A stretch of 64,000 nt of DNA from Paenibacillus pasadenensis (lineage in GTDB: Bacteria > Bacillota > Bacilli > Paenibacillales > Paenibacillaceae), in NCBI RefSeq assembly GCF_023715725.1, contig NZ_JAMBOT010000001.1, positions 62,001 through 126,000 on the forward strand, in the 5' to 3' direction. The notes under the pieces are model-generated. The model ran no database searches, had not been told where the DNA came from, and saw only the letters and a list, made by a program, of their open reading frames with translations. A program made the position numbers and the translations under genes. Below, piece after piece: positions 52,200-61,595 of this stretch. How positions within the stretch are numbered: position 1 is the stretch's first letter; each line of letters begins with the position of its first letter.

Positions 52200-53669
52200 C
52201 TAATCCGCCAGTTCACGCAGCGAACGAACCAGCGTTGATGTCAAAAACGCCATATCCTCATCCGTCGACGAGAGCGGCGGCGCCAACGTCAGGACATTGC
52301 CCAGTCCGGCAACGGTGTCGCCGTTTTTCCCTATAATCAGGCCTGCTGCGCGGCAGCGGTCGATGACCGATTGAACAACCGCCGCTCCTGCCGGTTCGCG
52401 GCTCGCCCGGTCTTTAACCAGCTCTATGCCAATCAGCAGTCCAAAACCTCTGATATCTCCGACATCGGGATGATCCGCTAACTCATGCTGCAGCTCCTCA
52501 AGCAATTTTTTCCCCAGCTGCTCTGCCCGCTGCGGGAGCTGCTCCCGTTCCAGCAGCTCCAGGTTGGCCAGCGCCAGCGCGCAGGCTGCCGGATTGCCTC
52601 CGAACGTGTTGACATGACGCAGATGGTCGTACTGGCCGTTTTTTTGAAAGGCTTCATATAGTTCACGTTTAACGGCGGTTGCGGCGAGCGGCAAATAACC
52701 GCTCGTCATTCCTTTGGCCATCGTGACAATATCCGGCTGCACGCCGTAATTATGATGGCCGAACTTGCGGCCTGACCGGCCAAATCCGCAAATAACCTCG
52801 TCGATAATAAGCAGCACGCCACGTTCAGAGCAAATTCGCCGCACTTCATGAACATAGACGGGATCAGGCACGATTATGCCGCCTCCGGTAATTGCCGGCT
52901 CCATAATAACGCCAGCTACCGTATCCTCTCCCTCCCAAACGATGACTTCTTCGATCTCGCGCGCGCAAAAAAGCTGATACGCCTCTGCCGTCATTCCATC
53001 CGGCCTGCGGTAGCTGTCCGGCGGCCGGACATGCAGAAAGCCTGCTGCCAATGGCTCATAACCGTGCTTTCTTACCGCTTGGCCCGTCGCTGCCAGCGCC
53101 CCCATTGAATTGCCGTGATAGCCTCGATAACGCGCAATAAACTTCGTCCGCAAAGGGCGGCCGATCTGCTGCTGATATTGCCTGGCGATTTTGAACGCGG
53201 TCTCATTAGCCTCGGAGCCGCTGTTGGAGAAAAAGATAACATAGTCGCCCTCCAGCCAATGCCCCAGCTTTTCCGCCAGCTCAATGGCCGGCATATGGGA
53301 CTGGGTGAGCGGATAATACGGCATCCGTTCCAGTTGGCGCGCAGCTGCAGCGGCAAGTTCTTTGCGGCCATAGCCGGCGTTAACGCACCATAAACCTGAC
53401 ATACCGTCCATATATCGATTGCCTTCATGATCGATTACCCAAGAGCCCTCGGCCTCTAAGATGACAAGCGGTCGGTCATTTTCCTTGTACGGACGCATGT
53501 TATGCCACAAATGCCGCCTGTCCATTTCGAGCGGATCTCCAGATAGGGCTGCAGATGCTGCCGCTGCCGCCGTCCCCGCCTGCGTTTCCCCTGACTCATC
53601 CTCCGGAAGCGTTGGCTTTGCAGCCGCCTCTGCATTTTGCCCGGTATGCTGCTGACCCATCTGACCCAT
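52200..53669 (-). CDS. class III aminotransferase (beta-alanine aminotransferase candidate)
   Basis: 489 residues. The PLP lysine is in TMAKGMTSGYLPLAA, preceded by LLIIDEVICGFGRSG, and SGSEANETAFKIARQYQQ is also diagnostic. It probably transfers the amino group of beta-alanine or 3-aminoisobutyrate to an oxo acid, giving malonate semialdehyde or its methyl form for the dehydrogenase encoded upstream. The start is the ATG at 53669, ten bases after AAGGAG. The first 45 residues are a low-complexity Gln/Ala/Glu-rich extension not usual in the family. The gap to the dehydrogenase gene is 52 bp. Confidence 0.88.
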   Translation of the reverse strand: MGQMGQQHTGQNAEAAAKPTLPEDESGETQAGTAAAAASAALSGDPLEMDRRHLWHNMRPYKENDRPLVILEAEGSWVIDHEGNRYMDGMSGLWCVNAGYGRKELAAAAARQLERMPYYPLTQSHMPAIELAEKLGHWLEGDYVIFFSNSGSEANETAFKIARQYQQQIGRPLRTKFIARYRGYHGNSMGALAATGQAVRKHGYEPLAAGFLHVRPPDSYRRPDGMTAEAYQLFCAREIEEVIVWEGEDTVAGVIMEPAITGGGIIVPDPVYVHEVRRICSERGVLLIIDEVICGFGRSGRKFGHHNYGVQPDIVTMAKGMTSGYLPLAATAVKRELYEAFQKNGQYDHLRHVNTFGGNPAACALALANLELLEREQLPQRAEQLGKKLLEELQHELADHPDVGDIRGFGLLIGIELVKDRASREPAGAAVVQSVIDRCRAAGLIIGKNGDTVAGLGNVLTLAPPLSSTDEDMAFLTSTLVRSLRELAD

Positions 53670-53721
53670 CAAGCCATCGCTCCTTTCGCCGCCGCCATTC
53701 AATCTGCGGCGCAGACTAGCT

Positions 53722-55206
53722 TTAATAACGGGCAGTTACCATCTTTTTGCGCGTGTAAAATTCAACCCCATCCTTTCCATTCGCATGCAAGTCTCCATAA
53801 AATGAATTCTTGTACCCGCTGAACGGAAAAAACGCCATCGGCGCCGGTACTCCGATGTTGACGCCCAACATGCCAGCGTCCATCTCCTCCCGAAAGACAC
53901 GCACCGCTTTGGCGCTGTCCGTGTACAGGCAGGCTCCGTTTGCAAACGGAGAGCGGTTCGCCATCGCAATGCCTTCATCCAGGTTCTCGATCGACGCTAC
54001 GCAGAGGACTGGAGCGAACAGCTCCTGCTGCCAAACACTCATCTCCTCCGTGACACCGGTCAAAATCGTTGGCCCAAGAAAGGATTCGCATCCGGCAGGC
54101 GCCTGGTCAAGGCGGCCGTCGCGAAGCAGCTCCGCTCCGTCGGACAAAGCATTTTCGACGAGAGTTAACGCGCGGTCGCGGCTTTCACAGCGGATCATCG
54201 GCGTCGCCATACCCGCCGAACCTGCCCCGCCGTCAGGCCGCATCGAGTCGGCAAGTTTGAGCAGCAGGCGCAGAAACGGCTCCAGCACCTCAAGCTGCAC
54301 GCTGACGACGGAGCAGGCCATGCAGCGCTGTCCTGCCGAGCCAAAAGCAGCAGCGGCAACCTGGCGGGCCGCCGCCGGAAGATCGGCATCGGCCAGCACG
54401 ATGCTGTGATTTTTGGCTCCCGCGAGCGCCTGCACCCGTTTGCCTGCCGCCGTTCCCCGCCGATACACAGCCTCTGCCGCAGGCTGCGAGCCGACAAAAC
54501 TAACCGCTGCCAGATCAGGATGTTCCAGCAGCGCATTCACCGCATCGCGCGAGCCATGCACAAGGTTAAGCACTCCGTCCGGGAAACCTGCCTCCTGAAA
54601 CAGCTCCGCCAATCGGCAAGCCAGCAAAGGTGTGCGTTCGGAAGGCTTGAGGATAAAGGTATTGCCGCATGCCACCGCGAGCGGGAACATCCAGCATGGC
54701 ACCATCATCGGGAAGTTGAACGGGGCTATACCGCATACTACGCCAAGCGGATAGCGGTACATGCCGGATTCCAGTCCCGATGCGATATCCGGAAGCTGGC
54801 TGCCCATCATGTGCGATGGCGCTCCGGCCGCAAACTCCACACATTCTACTCCCCGCTGCACCTCGCCAAGCGCTTCTTCCATGCTCTTGCCGTTTTCGGC
54901 GGCGAGCAGCTCCGCCAGTTCTGCGCGCCGCTCCAGCAGCAGCGTCTGATAACGGAACAGCAGCCTTGCTCTTGCCGGAACAGGAACTTTACGCCATGTT
55001 TTAAAAGCCTCCCGCGCTGACGCAACGGCCAAATCAACCTCCGTTTTGCCGGAGTAGGGCACCTCTGCAAGCGTCTCGCCAGTAGCCGGATTGAGCACCG
55101 GCTCATAACTCGTGCCTGCTTCAGCCTTCTTCCAGACGCCTCCTATCCAATTGTCCAGCTTGCGCGGCGCCGCTATTTTCTCTGTTTTGCGAGCTGCTTC
55201 CGCCAT
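53722..55206 (-). CDS. mmsA: CoA-acylating (methyl)malonate-semialdehyde dehydrogenase
   Basis: 494 residues. An aldehyde dehydrogenase of the MmsA/IolA branch: the catalytic Cys is in FGSAGQRCMACSVV, PFNFPMMVPCWMFPLAVACGN is the branch-specific segment, and the C terminus has FFPFSGYKNSFYGDLHANGK. It converts malonate semialdehyde or methylmalonate semialdehyde to acetyl-CoA or propionyl-CoA with NAD and CoA. It is first in the two-gene operon with the aminotransferase, completing pyrimidine catabolism. The ATG is preceded by AAAGGGGATGGGG. Confidence 0.93.
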   Translation of the reverse strand: MAEAARKTEKIAAPRKLDNWIGGVWKKAEAGTSYEPVLNPATGETLAEVPYSGKTEVDLAVASAREAFKTWRKVPVPARARLLFRYQTLLLERRAELAELLAAENGKSMEEALGEVQRGVECVEFAAGAPSHMMGSQLPDIASGLESGMYRYPLGVVCGIAPFNFPMMVPCWMFPLAVACGNTFILKPSERTPLLACRLAELFQEAGFPDGVLNLVHGSRDAVNALLEHPDLAAVSFVGSQPAAEAVYRRGTAAGKRVQALAGAKNHSIVLADADLPAAARQVAAAAFGSAGQRCMACSVVSVQLEVLEPFLRLLLKLADSMRPDGGAGSAGMATPMIRCESRDRALTLVENALSDGAELLRDGRLDQAPAGCESFLGPTILTGVTEEMSVWQQELFAPVLCVASIENLDEGIAMANRSPFANGACLYTDSAKAVRVFREEMDAGMLGVNIGVPAPMAFFPFSGYKNSFYGDLHANGKDGVEFYTRKKMVTARY

Positions 55207-55678
55207 AGCCCCATCCCCTTTCGGCCAGCATAACTGCTTATCTAAACCGTGTTTCTTGAATCCTGTACATGCCTTTGATTACATCGTATGCGTAAAAAAT
55301 CCCGGGTTTGTCTGACTGTAGCCAGCTTGTATGATTTTATTTTCATAAATACTGCAAATGAGACGCGAGCAAACCTTTCATCTTCCTCCCATCTGCATTC
55401 AGCGCTCTGGCTGTTTTATCCATCGTAATTGGGCAAACGACTCTTTTCATTAGACAGTTCGGCTGAAAAGAACTAGACACATTGTCTAAAAGGTTTTCAG
55501 CAAAACGCATAATGTTCGTGTTTTTGCATTCTCTTCTTCGCTCAAGATAGAAAAGCTGACAGAAAACGCATTCAAAACGCGACTAGATGAAATGATCCGC
55601 AGTTTCCTGTATAATGGAAAGGAACATTTGTTCTCCATCCATCACTTCAATTCTCATCCATATAAAAGGAGTTTTTCA
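55207..55678. other. divergent intergenic region
   Basis: The 472-bp region between mmsA and the glycosylase gene holds the palindrome listed separately and a likely -10 element TATAAT at 55610-55615 for the rightward gene, with a weak -35. I saw no gene in it. Confidence 0.5.
55474..55488. promoter_or_regulatory. palindrome TAGACACATTGTCTA
   Basis: TAGACA-CAT-TGTCTA is a perfect 15-bp palindrome. A half-site, TTAGACAG, occurs about 24 bp upstream (55450-55457). The arrangement is that of an operator, but I cannot name its protein. It differs from the PucR box known in B. subtilis. Confidence 0.5.
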
Positions 55679-56923
55679 ATGGCGATTCGCACGGTCAATT
55701 TGACAAATGAAGAAGCCCGCCGTTTTCTGCTGGATCATCATGGTTTAGGGCCTGTCCCGGCATATCGGGGAAAACAAGGCATTATGGATTACATAACCAG
55801 GGCTGGCTGTATTCAATTTGATCCTTTGGACGCTGCCGGACGCAATGCCGAGCTTGTGCTGCAGGCGCGGCTGCCCGACTTCCGCCCGTCCATGCTGGAC
55901 GAGCTTCTATATAAGGACCGGCTGCTGCTGGACGGATTGGATAAAGTCATGAGCATCTATCCCGCCGCCGATTGGCCGCATTTCCGCCGAACCCGTGCCG
56001 AAGCGAAGCAACAATTCGGCAGCAAGCCGGAAATCGCCGCTTTTGTGCCCACGGTTAGGCAAGCGCTGCTGGAGCGCGGACCGCTGCTCTCCCGCGAGCT
56101 GGAAAGCGGAGTTAAGCTCGACTGGGCCTGGGCGCCGGCAAGGCTGTCCAAGGCAACGATGGAAAGCATGTATTTGTGGGGAGAGCTTGTTATTGCCCGC
56201 AAACAGCGCAATCAGCGGGTGTACGATTTGGCCGAGCATCTTCTTCTACAAGAGCTGCTTGATACTCCCGACCCGCATCCCGATGACCGCGATTATGCCC
56301 GTTGGCGGGTTATGCGGCGGGTAGGAGGCGTAGGTCTGCTGCATCCCCGCGCTTCGGACGCTTGGGTCGGAACCCGCTTTATGAAAACTGCTGACCGCAC
56401 GAGCGTTTTTAGAGACCTTTCAGATGAAGGTCATCTTACCCAGGTTGATGCTCCAGGGCTTAGCGCGCCTCATTACGCTCGAACGGAAGATCTGGACCGC
56501 TGGCTGGGCAAGTATTCCAAGGAGCAATGGGAAGCCGCTCCTCCGCGCTCGATGTTTTTGGCTCCGCTGGACAATTTTCTCTGGGATCGCCGGCTGATTC
56601 GCGAGCTGTTTGAATTCACCTACATTTGGGAAGTTTACAAGCCGGCAGATGCCAGACAGTACGGCTACTATGTTCTGCCCGTTCTTTGGGGAGACAGGCT
56701 GATCGCGCGGATGGAGCCGGGCCGGGAGAAGGGTTCCGCCGGAGCTCGCACGGTTGAGGGCTGGTGGCCGGAACCCGATCTCAAGTGGACGCCGTCCATG
56801 GAGGAAAGCGTACGCCTGGCTTTCCAACAATTCCGCGCCTATCTGGGCTGCGAGCGGATCAAGCCCACGGCCGCGGCGCTTAACGCAGAACCGCGGCTCG
56901 AACATTGGCTTTCCGGGGAATGA
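55679..56923 (+). CDS. AlkX/YcaQ-family DNA glycosylase (HTH_42)
   Basis: 414 residues. A winged-helix protein of the AlkZ/AlkX (YcaQ) superfamily. The catalytic motif QxD is seen as QFD at residues 46-48 (GCIQFDPLDAAGRN), the form of the AlkX branch; AlkZ has QxQ. E. coli YcaQ removes alkylated bases and unhooks DNA crosslinks such as those of nitrogen mustards. Further family segments are WAPARLSKATMESMYLWGEL and LDNFLWDRRLIRELFEF. The ATG at 55679 is seven bases after AAAGGAG. Confidence 0.88.
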   Translation: MAIRTVNLTNEEARRFLLDHHGLGPVPAYRGKQGIMDYITRAGCIQFDPLDAAGRNAELVLQARLPDFRPSMLDELLYKDRLLLDGLDKVMSIYPAADWPHFRRTRAEAKQQFGSKPEIAAFVPTVRQALLERGPLLSRELESGVKLDWAWAPARLSKATMESMYLWGELVIARKQRNQRVYDLAEHLLLQELLDTPDPHPDDRDYARWRVMRRVGGVGLLHPRASDAWVGTRFMKTADRTSVFRDLSDEGHLTQVDAPGLSAPHYARTEDLDRWLGKYSKEQWEAAPPRSMFLAPLDNFLWDRRLIRELFEFTYIWEVYKPADARQYGYYVLPVLWGDRLIARMEPGREKGSAGARTVEGWWPEPDLKWTPSMEESVRLAFQQFRAYLGCERIKPTAAALNAEPRLEHWLSGE

Positions 56924-56996
56924 AACGGCTTGGCTCCAGCTTTACTCTTGCCTATCTGCCCGATTCAGATTTTTAATGAAAAGAGGGTTGTCATTC

Positions 56997-57479
56997 ATGT
57001 ACCAGCTTGAACGATTATCGATTACCGATCCCATTGTGTCGCAGGAGCTTCGGGATTTACAAACAGTTGCCTATAAGGTGGAAGCCTACCTGATCGGGTT
57101 CCACGGCATCCCCCATATCGGACAATCCCATGAAGCGCTGCTTGCATCCCCAGCCGATTTTTACGGCTGCCGTCTGCAGGGCAGGCTTGCCGGTGCGATT
57201 GCTCTGGAGCAAGAGTCGCCAGGCGAAATTACGATTGACCGGCTTGTCGTGCATCCCGATTTTTTCCGCAAAGGAATCGGACGGTTTATGCTGCTTAAAG
57301 CGCTGGAAATGAATCCTAATGCCGACCATCTCGTCTCTACGGGAACATTGAATGCACCCGCAATTCAGCTGTACACTGCGGCTGGATTTACCGAAACGAG
57401 CCGATTGGAGGTTGCTCCAGGCGTGGAGCTGACCTTTTTCAAACGTCCGGCTGACCTGCCTCCCCCAAACGGGCAGTAG
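56997..57479 (+). CDS. GNAT-family N-acetyltransferase
   Basis: 160 residues. The acetyl-CoA-binding motif A reads VHPDFFRKGIGRFMLLKALE, preceded by the strand EITIDRLVV, and motif B is in NAPAIQLYTAAGFTETSRLE. The acceptor is unknown. It follows the glycosylase gene by 73 bp on the same strand, with AGAGGG before the ATG, and is closed by a terminator. Confidence 0.87.
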   Translation: MYQLERLSITDPIVSQELRDLQTVAYKVEAYLIGFHGIPHIGQSHEALLASPADFYGCRLQGRLAGAIALEQESPGEITIDRLVVHPDFFRKGIGRFMLLKALEMNPNADHLVSTGTLNAPAIQLYTAAGFTETSRLEVAPGVELTFFKRPADLPPPNGQ

Positions 57480-57538
57480 ACGAATACGACGCGTTAATCC
57501 ATCATTATTGAATGCGCGCTCATGATCCGCCCAATGCC

Positions 57539-57573
57539 AAAAGGGGCTGCCGCATCGCTGCGGTAGCCCCTTT
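57539..57573. terminator. bidirectional terminator
   Basis: AAAGGGGCT (from 57539) pairs with AGCCCCTTT (to 57573), with inner CCGCA/TGCGG pairing. Confidence 0.85.
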
Positions 57574-57580
57574 CTGTTAT

Positions 57581-58369
57581 TCAAAGCAGAGATTCTGCCC
57601 CATCAATATAAATATCTGTGCCTGTTACATGAGACGCCAAGTCCGAAGCCAAATAGGTCACCAGATCGGCCACCTGCGAAGCCTTGCCGGATTTGCCGCG
57701 CAGCGGATGCGCTCCCTCGGGGTATTCCACCGGAATTGCCGCTTCCTCCGCTTCCTTCGTGCGAATCGTATTGGCATCGATATTGGTCTCGATAGCTCCC
57801 GGACAGACGGCGTTCACACGGATTTTATACTGGGCAAGCTCCAGCGCCGCCATCTTCATAAACGCCACTTGTCCTGCCTTGGAGGCGCTGTAGGCGCTGG
57901 CTCCCGAATTGCTGAACTTGCGGTTGCCGTTGATGGAGCTCGTTATAATAATGCTTCCGCCGCTGCGCTTTAAGTATGGAATCGCATATTTGACGGTCAG
58001 GAAGGTGCCGCGCAAATTGATGCCCAGCGTCTGGTCCCAGTCGTCAACATCAAGATCCTCAATCGTCGTCCATACGCCGTTAATGCCGGCATTGGCAAAT
58101 ACGATATCAACCCGCCCGAATCGCTCCGCGATCGTCCGAATGCCCGCTTCCACCGCTTTGGCGTCGCTGACATCCGTTTCCGTGACGACAGCTTCTCCGC
58201 CTGCGCTCTCGATTTCGGCCTTGACCTTCTCAGCGTCATCTAGTGTACGGTCTAAAAAACCGATCTTCGCTCCATGCCGCGCCATATCAAGTGCAGCCGC
58301 TTTTCCGATCCCGGAGCCGCCGCCGCTTATAATCGCTACTTTTCCTTCCAACAGCCTCGTTCCATTCAT
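57581..58369 (-). CDS. SDR-family oxidoreductase
   Basis: 262 residues, classical short-chain dehydrogenase. The cofactor loop is SGGGSGIGKAAALDMARHG, an Asp after the second strand (GFLDRT) favours NAD, NAG is in FANAGING, and the catalytic Ser, Tyr and Lys are in ITSSING and SAYSASKAG. The substrate is not evident. The ATG is behind AAGGGATG. It stands alone, 120 bp downstream of the lactonase-fold gene on the same strand. Confidence 0.88.
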   Translation of the reverse strand: MNGTRLLEGKVAIISGGGSGIGKAAALDMARHGAKIGFLDRTLDDAEKVKAEIESAGGEAVVTETDVSDAKAVEAGIRTIAERFGRVDIVFANAGINGVWTTIEDLDVDDWDQTLGINLRGTFLTVKYAIPYLKRSGGSIIITSSINGNRKFSNSGASAYSASKAGQVAFMKMAALELAQYKIRVNAVCPGAIETNIDANTIRTKEAEEAAIPVEYPEGAHPLRGKSGKASQVADLVTYLASDLASHVTGTDIYIDGAESLL

Positions 58370-58489
58370 ATCCGATCATCCCTTCATCAAGTAATCCCGG
58401 ACAGGAGCAGCCTAGCCCGCTTAAAGGATACTTAATCGCAGACAATCATTCTGAATCGGAAGATTTAGTCGCAAATCGTTATTTACGAT

Positions 58490-59563
58490 TTAGCCTATCA
58501 AAAACGGCTGCACGCACACAGGCTGAGACACCGACGTATGACGTCCGGTAAAAGTCAGCTTGCCGTTTTCCCCATCCACCCGGAATACGGCGATGTTGTT
58601 CGTGTCTTTGCTGGCAGCGAGCAAATATTGACCTCCCGGCAGCAGCGCAAAATGACGGGGATGTTTCCCCTCCACCGGAATATGCTGAATGACGTTCAGC
58701 TTTCGTCCATCCTCTTCGACAGCAAACACAACTAAGCTGTCATGCCCGCGGTTGGAGCCATATACAAAACGCCCGTCCTCGGATACGGCAATCTCAGCGC
58801 AAGTATTCTCGCCTTCAAAACCTGCCGGAAGCGTTGGCCAATGTTGGAGCTCTGTCAATGCGCCCGCTGCCGGATCATACTCCAACACACTCACCGAGGA
58901 ATCAACTTCATTGATGACGTAAGCATACTTTCCGTTGGGATGAAACGCCAGATGGCGCGGGCCGGCGCCGGGATGAACGGCATTGTCGGCTACGGGAACC
59001 ATGCGGTCGTTCTCCAGCTTGTAGGTGCGGATGAGATCAAGGCCTAAATCCTGCACAAATACGTACTTTCCGTCCGGGCTGAACTTAGCCGAATGAGGAT
59101 GCGGGCGGTCCTGACGCTCCGGATTGACGCTATGGCCCTCATGCTGAGGCTGATCCAGGCGACGGCCGATGCTTCCGTCCGCATGCAGCTCCATCAGACC
59201 GGCCATGCCTCCATGGTAGCTGACCACGATTAGGCGGGTCCCGTCCGGACTGCGCTCAATATGGCAGGTCGGGCCGTCGGTCGTCGGAGCTTCGCCTATC
59301 CGCTCCAGCGTGCCCGTCTCAGGCTGAAACCGGTACGAAACAGCAACGCCGTTTTTTCCGCCGGACTCGTTTTTCCCTTCGGAAATGGCATATACTTTGC
59401 CGCCAGCGGCGTCTACATTCAGAAACGTCGGATTTTTAAGACCATCCGCCTGTGCAAGCAGCTCAAGCTCAAGCGCCTCTTCCTTCCAACGGTACAAATA
59501 CAGCCCCGGTCCGTCCGGCTCAGCGTAAGATCCTGCAAATACATAAGTTGTCGGCGTTGTCAT
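58490..59563 (-). CDS. lactonase-family seven-bladed propeller protein (YkgB/Pgl-like)
   Basis: 357 residues. Repeated beta-propeller blades of the bacterial 6-phosphogluconolactonase family are visible: RPHPHSAKFSPDGKYVFVQD, then GAGPRHLAFHPNGKYAYVIN and GKHPRHFALLPGGQYLLAAS. Members hydrolyse 6-phosphogluconolactone or related lactones in the cytoplasm. There is no signal peptide. AGGAGG lies ahead of the ATG. The position next to an LTA-synthase-type gene on the same strand (26 bp) may be co-transcription without functional meaning. Confidence 0.88.
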   Translation of the reverse strand: MTTPTTYVFAGSYAEPDGPGLYLYRWKEEALELELLAQADGLKNPTFLNVDAAGGKVYAISEGKNESGGKNGVAVSYRFQPETGTLERIGEAPTTDGPTCHIERSPDGTRLIVVSYHGGMAGLMELHADGSIGRRLDQPQHEGHSVNPERQDRPHPHSAKFSPDGKYVFVQDLGLDLIRTYKLENDRMVPVADNAVHPGAGPRHLAFHPNGKYAYVINEVDSSVSVLEYDPAAGALTELQHWPTLPAGFEGENTCAEIAVSEDGRFVYGSNRGHDSLVVFAVEEDGRKLNVIQHIPVEGKHPRHFALLPGGQYLLAASKDTNNIAVFRVDGENGKLTFTGRHTSVSQPVCVQPFLIG

Positions 59564-59589
59564 TGTTGTTAACCTCCTAAGTATAGGCG

Positions 59590-61473
59590 TCAGCGCTTAG
59601 GCAGCAGCTTGACGTACTGATCCGAAAGCTCCATCAGCTTCAGCATGTAATCGTAATCGTCCCGGTAACGGGAGAAGTCATCCACGCGCTCATAGGTATC
59701 CAGCGAATAAGCCTCCCCATCCTCAAAACCTTTGCCGGGAACAAAGATAATATCGTCATTGATAAAAGAGCCTGTCGGCATGTAATAACGCATTCCAATG
59801 ACATTACGCTCCGTATTCAGCAAGTCTCTGCCGAAAACGGTGAATTGTTGCGCTTCAAGCGGGATGCCAAATAAATTAGCCAGAGTTGGCAGCAGATCGA
59901 TTTGGCCGCCCGTACCGTCCAGCTTAACCGGCGTTTGACCCGGATATCGGATAATAAGCGGCACGTTAAAACGGCTAATGCGGCTATCATACCGGATGCC
60001 GAGCTCCTCGTTAAGCCGCTCGGGGTCCGCTTCCTCTTTTGGCAGGCCAAAATGGTCCCCGTACAGCACAAGCGCCGTGTTATCCCATAACCTCTCCCGC
60101 TTCAGCCGCTCAATCAGCTGTCCGACCGCATAATCGGTATATCGAACCGACTGCAAGTAGTCTCCGAGCAGCGAGCCCTCCAGAGAATCCGGCAGCTTAA
60201 GCTGTTTTTTATCCTCCGGAATGCGAAACGGCGAATGATTGGACGTCGTAATCAGATGCCCGTAAAACGGGGTTCCAGCCTTGGCTACGATAGACAGCTT
60301 GTCCACCGCGGTCCGGTAAAGCTCCTCGTCGGAGGCGCCAAAGCTGTTAAAGTGGTCATTCTTAAAAAATGGCTTGTCATAGTAACGGTTGAAGTTCAAG
60401 GCTGGATAAAGCTTATTCCGATCCCAAAAGCCGACGTTGTTAATATGAAACGTATAGGCTTCATAACCTTCCCGCTGAAGCAAACGGGGCAGGCTGGGCA
60501 GCTCCCGGTTGCCAAAACCTGTGCTCATTGCGATCGTGCCGGTTGGATAAATCGACGTATTAGCAATAAACTCCGCATCCGATGTATTGCCCTGTCCAAT
60601 CTGTTGAAAAAAATGCGGCGCGTACAAGCCTTGATCGGCAAGCTTGTTTAGGACGGGCGTCAGCTCCTGTCCGTCAACCCGCAGATGAATCGGAAAGTTC
60701 TGAAACGACTCCAGCTGAATCAGGAGCAGATTCATGCCTTTCATCTCTCCAAAACCTTTTGGCGCTGCCGGTTGGTCCAATGGACGATACGGGTATGTAT
60801 TTTGCAGCTTTTCGGCATTCGTAATCGTTTCCTTGATATTGCCGGAAGCGATCGCTTTGTTTTCCTCATAGGTACGAATCGCGCTGACAAGCTGATAGTT
60901 GAACAAACCAACACTTTCAGCCTGGGCAAGCTCGCTCTGCGAAGCATTGGACTTCGCAAGGACGAACCATAGCGATCCGGTGCAGCCAACAATGAATAAG
61001 GCTGCTGCTGCCGGCTTCCACAGCTTGCGCCTTTCTTTTTGCATCCCATAAAAAAGTCCAGCCAGCCATACTAACGCCAATACGAGCACATCCGCAAAAT
61101 AGATAAAATCTTTCGGCTGAAGGAGAGAATTCACGCTTTCACGAACGCCGAACACCTGGTTCAAATCTTTTAAGGCCGTATAGGTCGGCACTGTTCCGAA
61201 ATGTTTAAAATACAGCGTAACTGCAAACAGCAGCAGCGACAGCGACAGGTTGAAGAGCCAATAAGCAGGACCTTTGCCTTTGCGCGGAGCCGCAAGCTCC
61301 AGCAATGCCGTTAGCGCAAGCAGCGACAGCGCGTCAGCAGCTAGCGATAAGGGCTGGATTCCTCCAAAAAGGCTGAAGCGCAGCCATTGCAGCTTCATGA
61401 GGATGAGCAGGTAAAATACCGCAAATAAATTGCGCCCCTCCTGCACCTTGCCAAACGACAAGGGACGGGTCAT
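59590..61473 (-). CDS. lipoteichoic-acid-synthase-family sulfatase-fold enzyme
   Basis: 627 residues. The N-terminal ~190 residues hold five membrane segments. The extracellular domain is an alkaline-phosphatase/sulfatase fold: the nucleophile Thr is in QQIGQGNTSDAEFIANTS, as in LtaS (GQGKTSDAEF), and VLYGDHFGLPKEEADPERLN supplies metal-binding Asp and His. LtaS polymerises glycerol phosphate from phosphatidylglycerol onto a glycolipid. Paralogues act as primases or lack polymerase activity, so the precise role is open. The ATG at 61473 follows AAGGAACC. Confidence 0.88.
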   Translation of the reverse strand: MTRPLSFGKVQEGRNLFAVFYLLILMKLQWLRFSLFGGIQPLSLAADALSLLALTALLELAAPRKGKGPAYWLFNLSLSLLLFAVTLYFKHFGTVPTYTALKDLNQVFGVRESVNSLLQPKDFIYFADVLVLALVWLAGLFYGMQKERRKLWKPAAAALFIVGCTGSLWFVLAKSNASQSELAQAESVGLFNYQLVSAIRTYEENKAIASGNIKETITNAEKLQNTYPYRPLDQPAAPKGFGEMKGMNLLLIQLESFQNFPIHLRVDGQELTPVLNKLADQGLYAPHFFQQIGQGNTSDAEFIANTSIYPTGTIAMSTGFGNRELPSLPRLLQREGYEAYTFHINNVGFWDRNKLYPALNFNRYYDKPFFKNDHFNSFGASDEELYRTAVDKLSIVAKAGTPFYGHLITTSNHSPFRIPEDKKQLKLPDSLEGSLLGDYLQSVRYTDYAVGQLIERLKRERLWDNTALVLYGDHFGLPKEEADPERLNEELGIRYDSRISRFNVPLIIRYPGQTPVKLDGTGGQIDLLPTLANLFGIPLEAQQFTVFGRDLLNTERNVIGMRYYMPTGSFINDDIIFVPGKGFEDGEAYSLDTYERVDDFSRYRDDYDYMLKLMELSDQYVKLLPKR

Positions 61474-61530
61474 TCCGGTTCCTTCTTTCTCTCTTAACTG
61501 TAGGAAACTCCACCCAGTATACCATAAGTG

Positions 61531-61573
61531 AAAAGAAGCCCGCATGCGCAGCGGCATGGGGCTCTCTTTTTCT
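61531..61573. terminator. terminator between the DUF350 operon and the LTA synthase gene
   Basis: AGCCC-GCATGC pairs imperfectly with GGCATG-GGGCT, with T-rich or A-rich tails on both sides. It ends the leftward operon that begins beyond the right edge. Confidence 0.6.
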
Positions 61574-61595
61574 ATTCGGTCCTGTCCTTGCCTAG

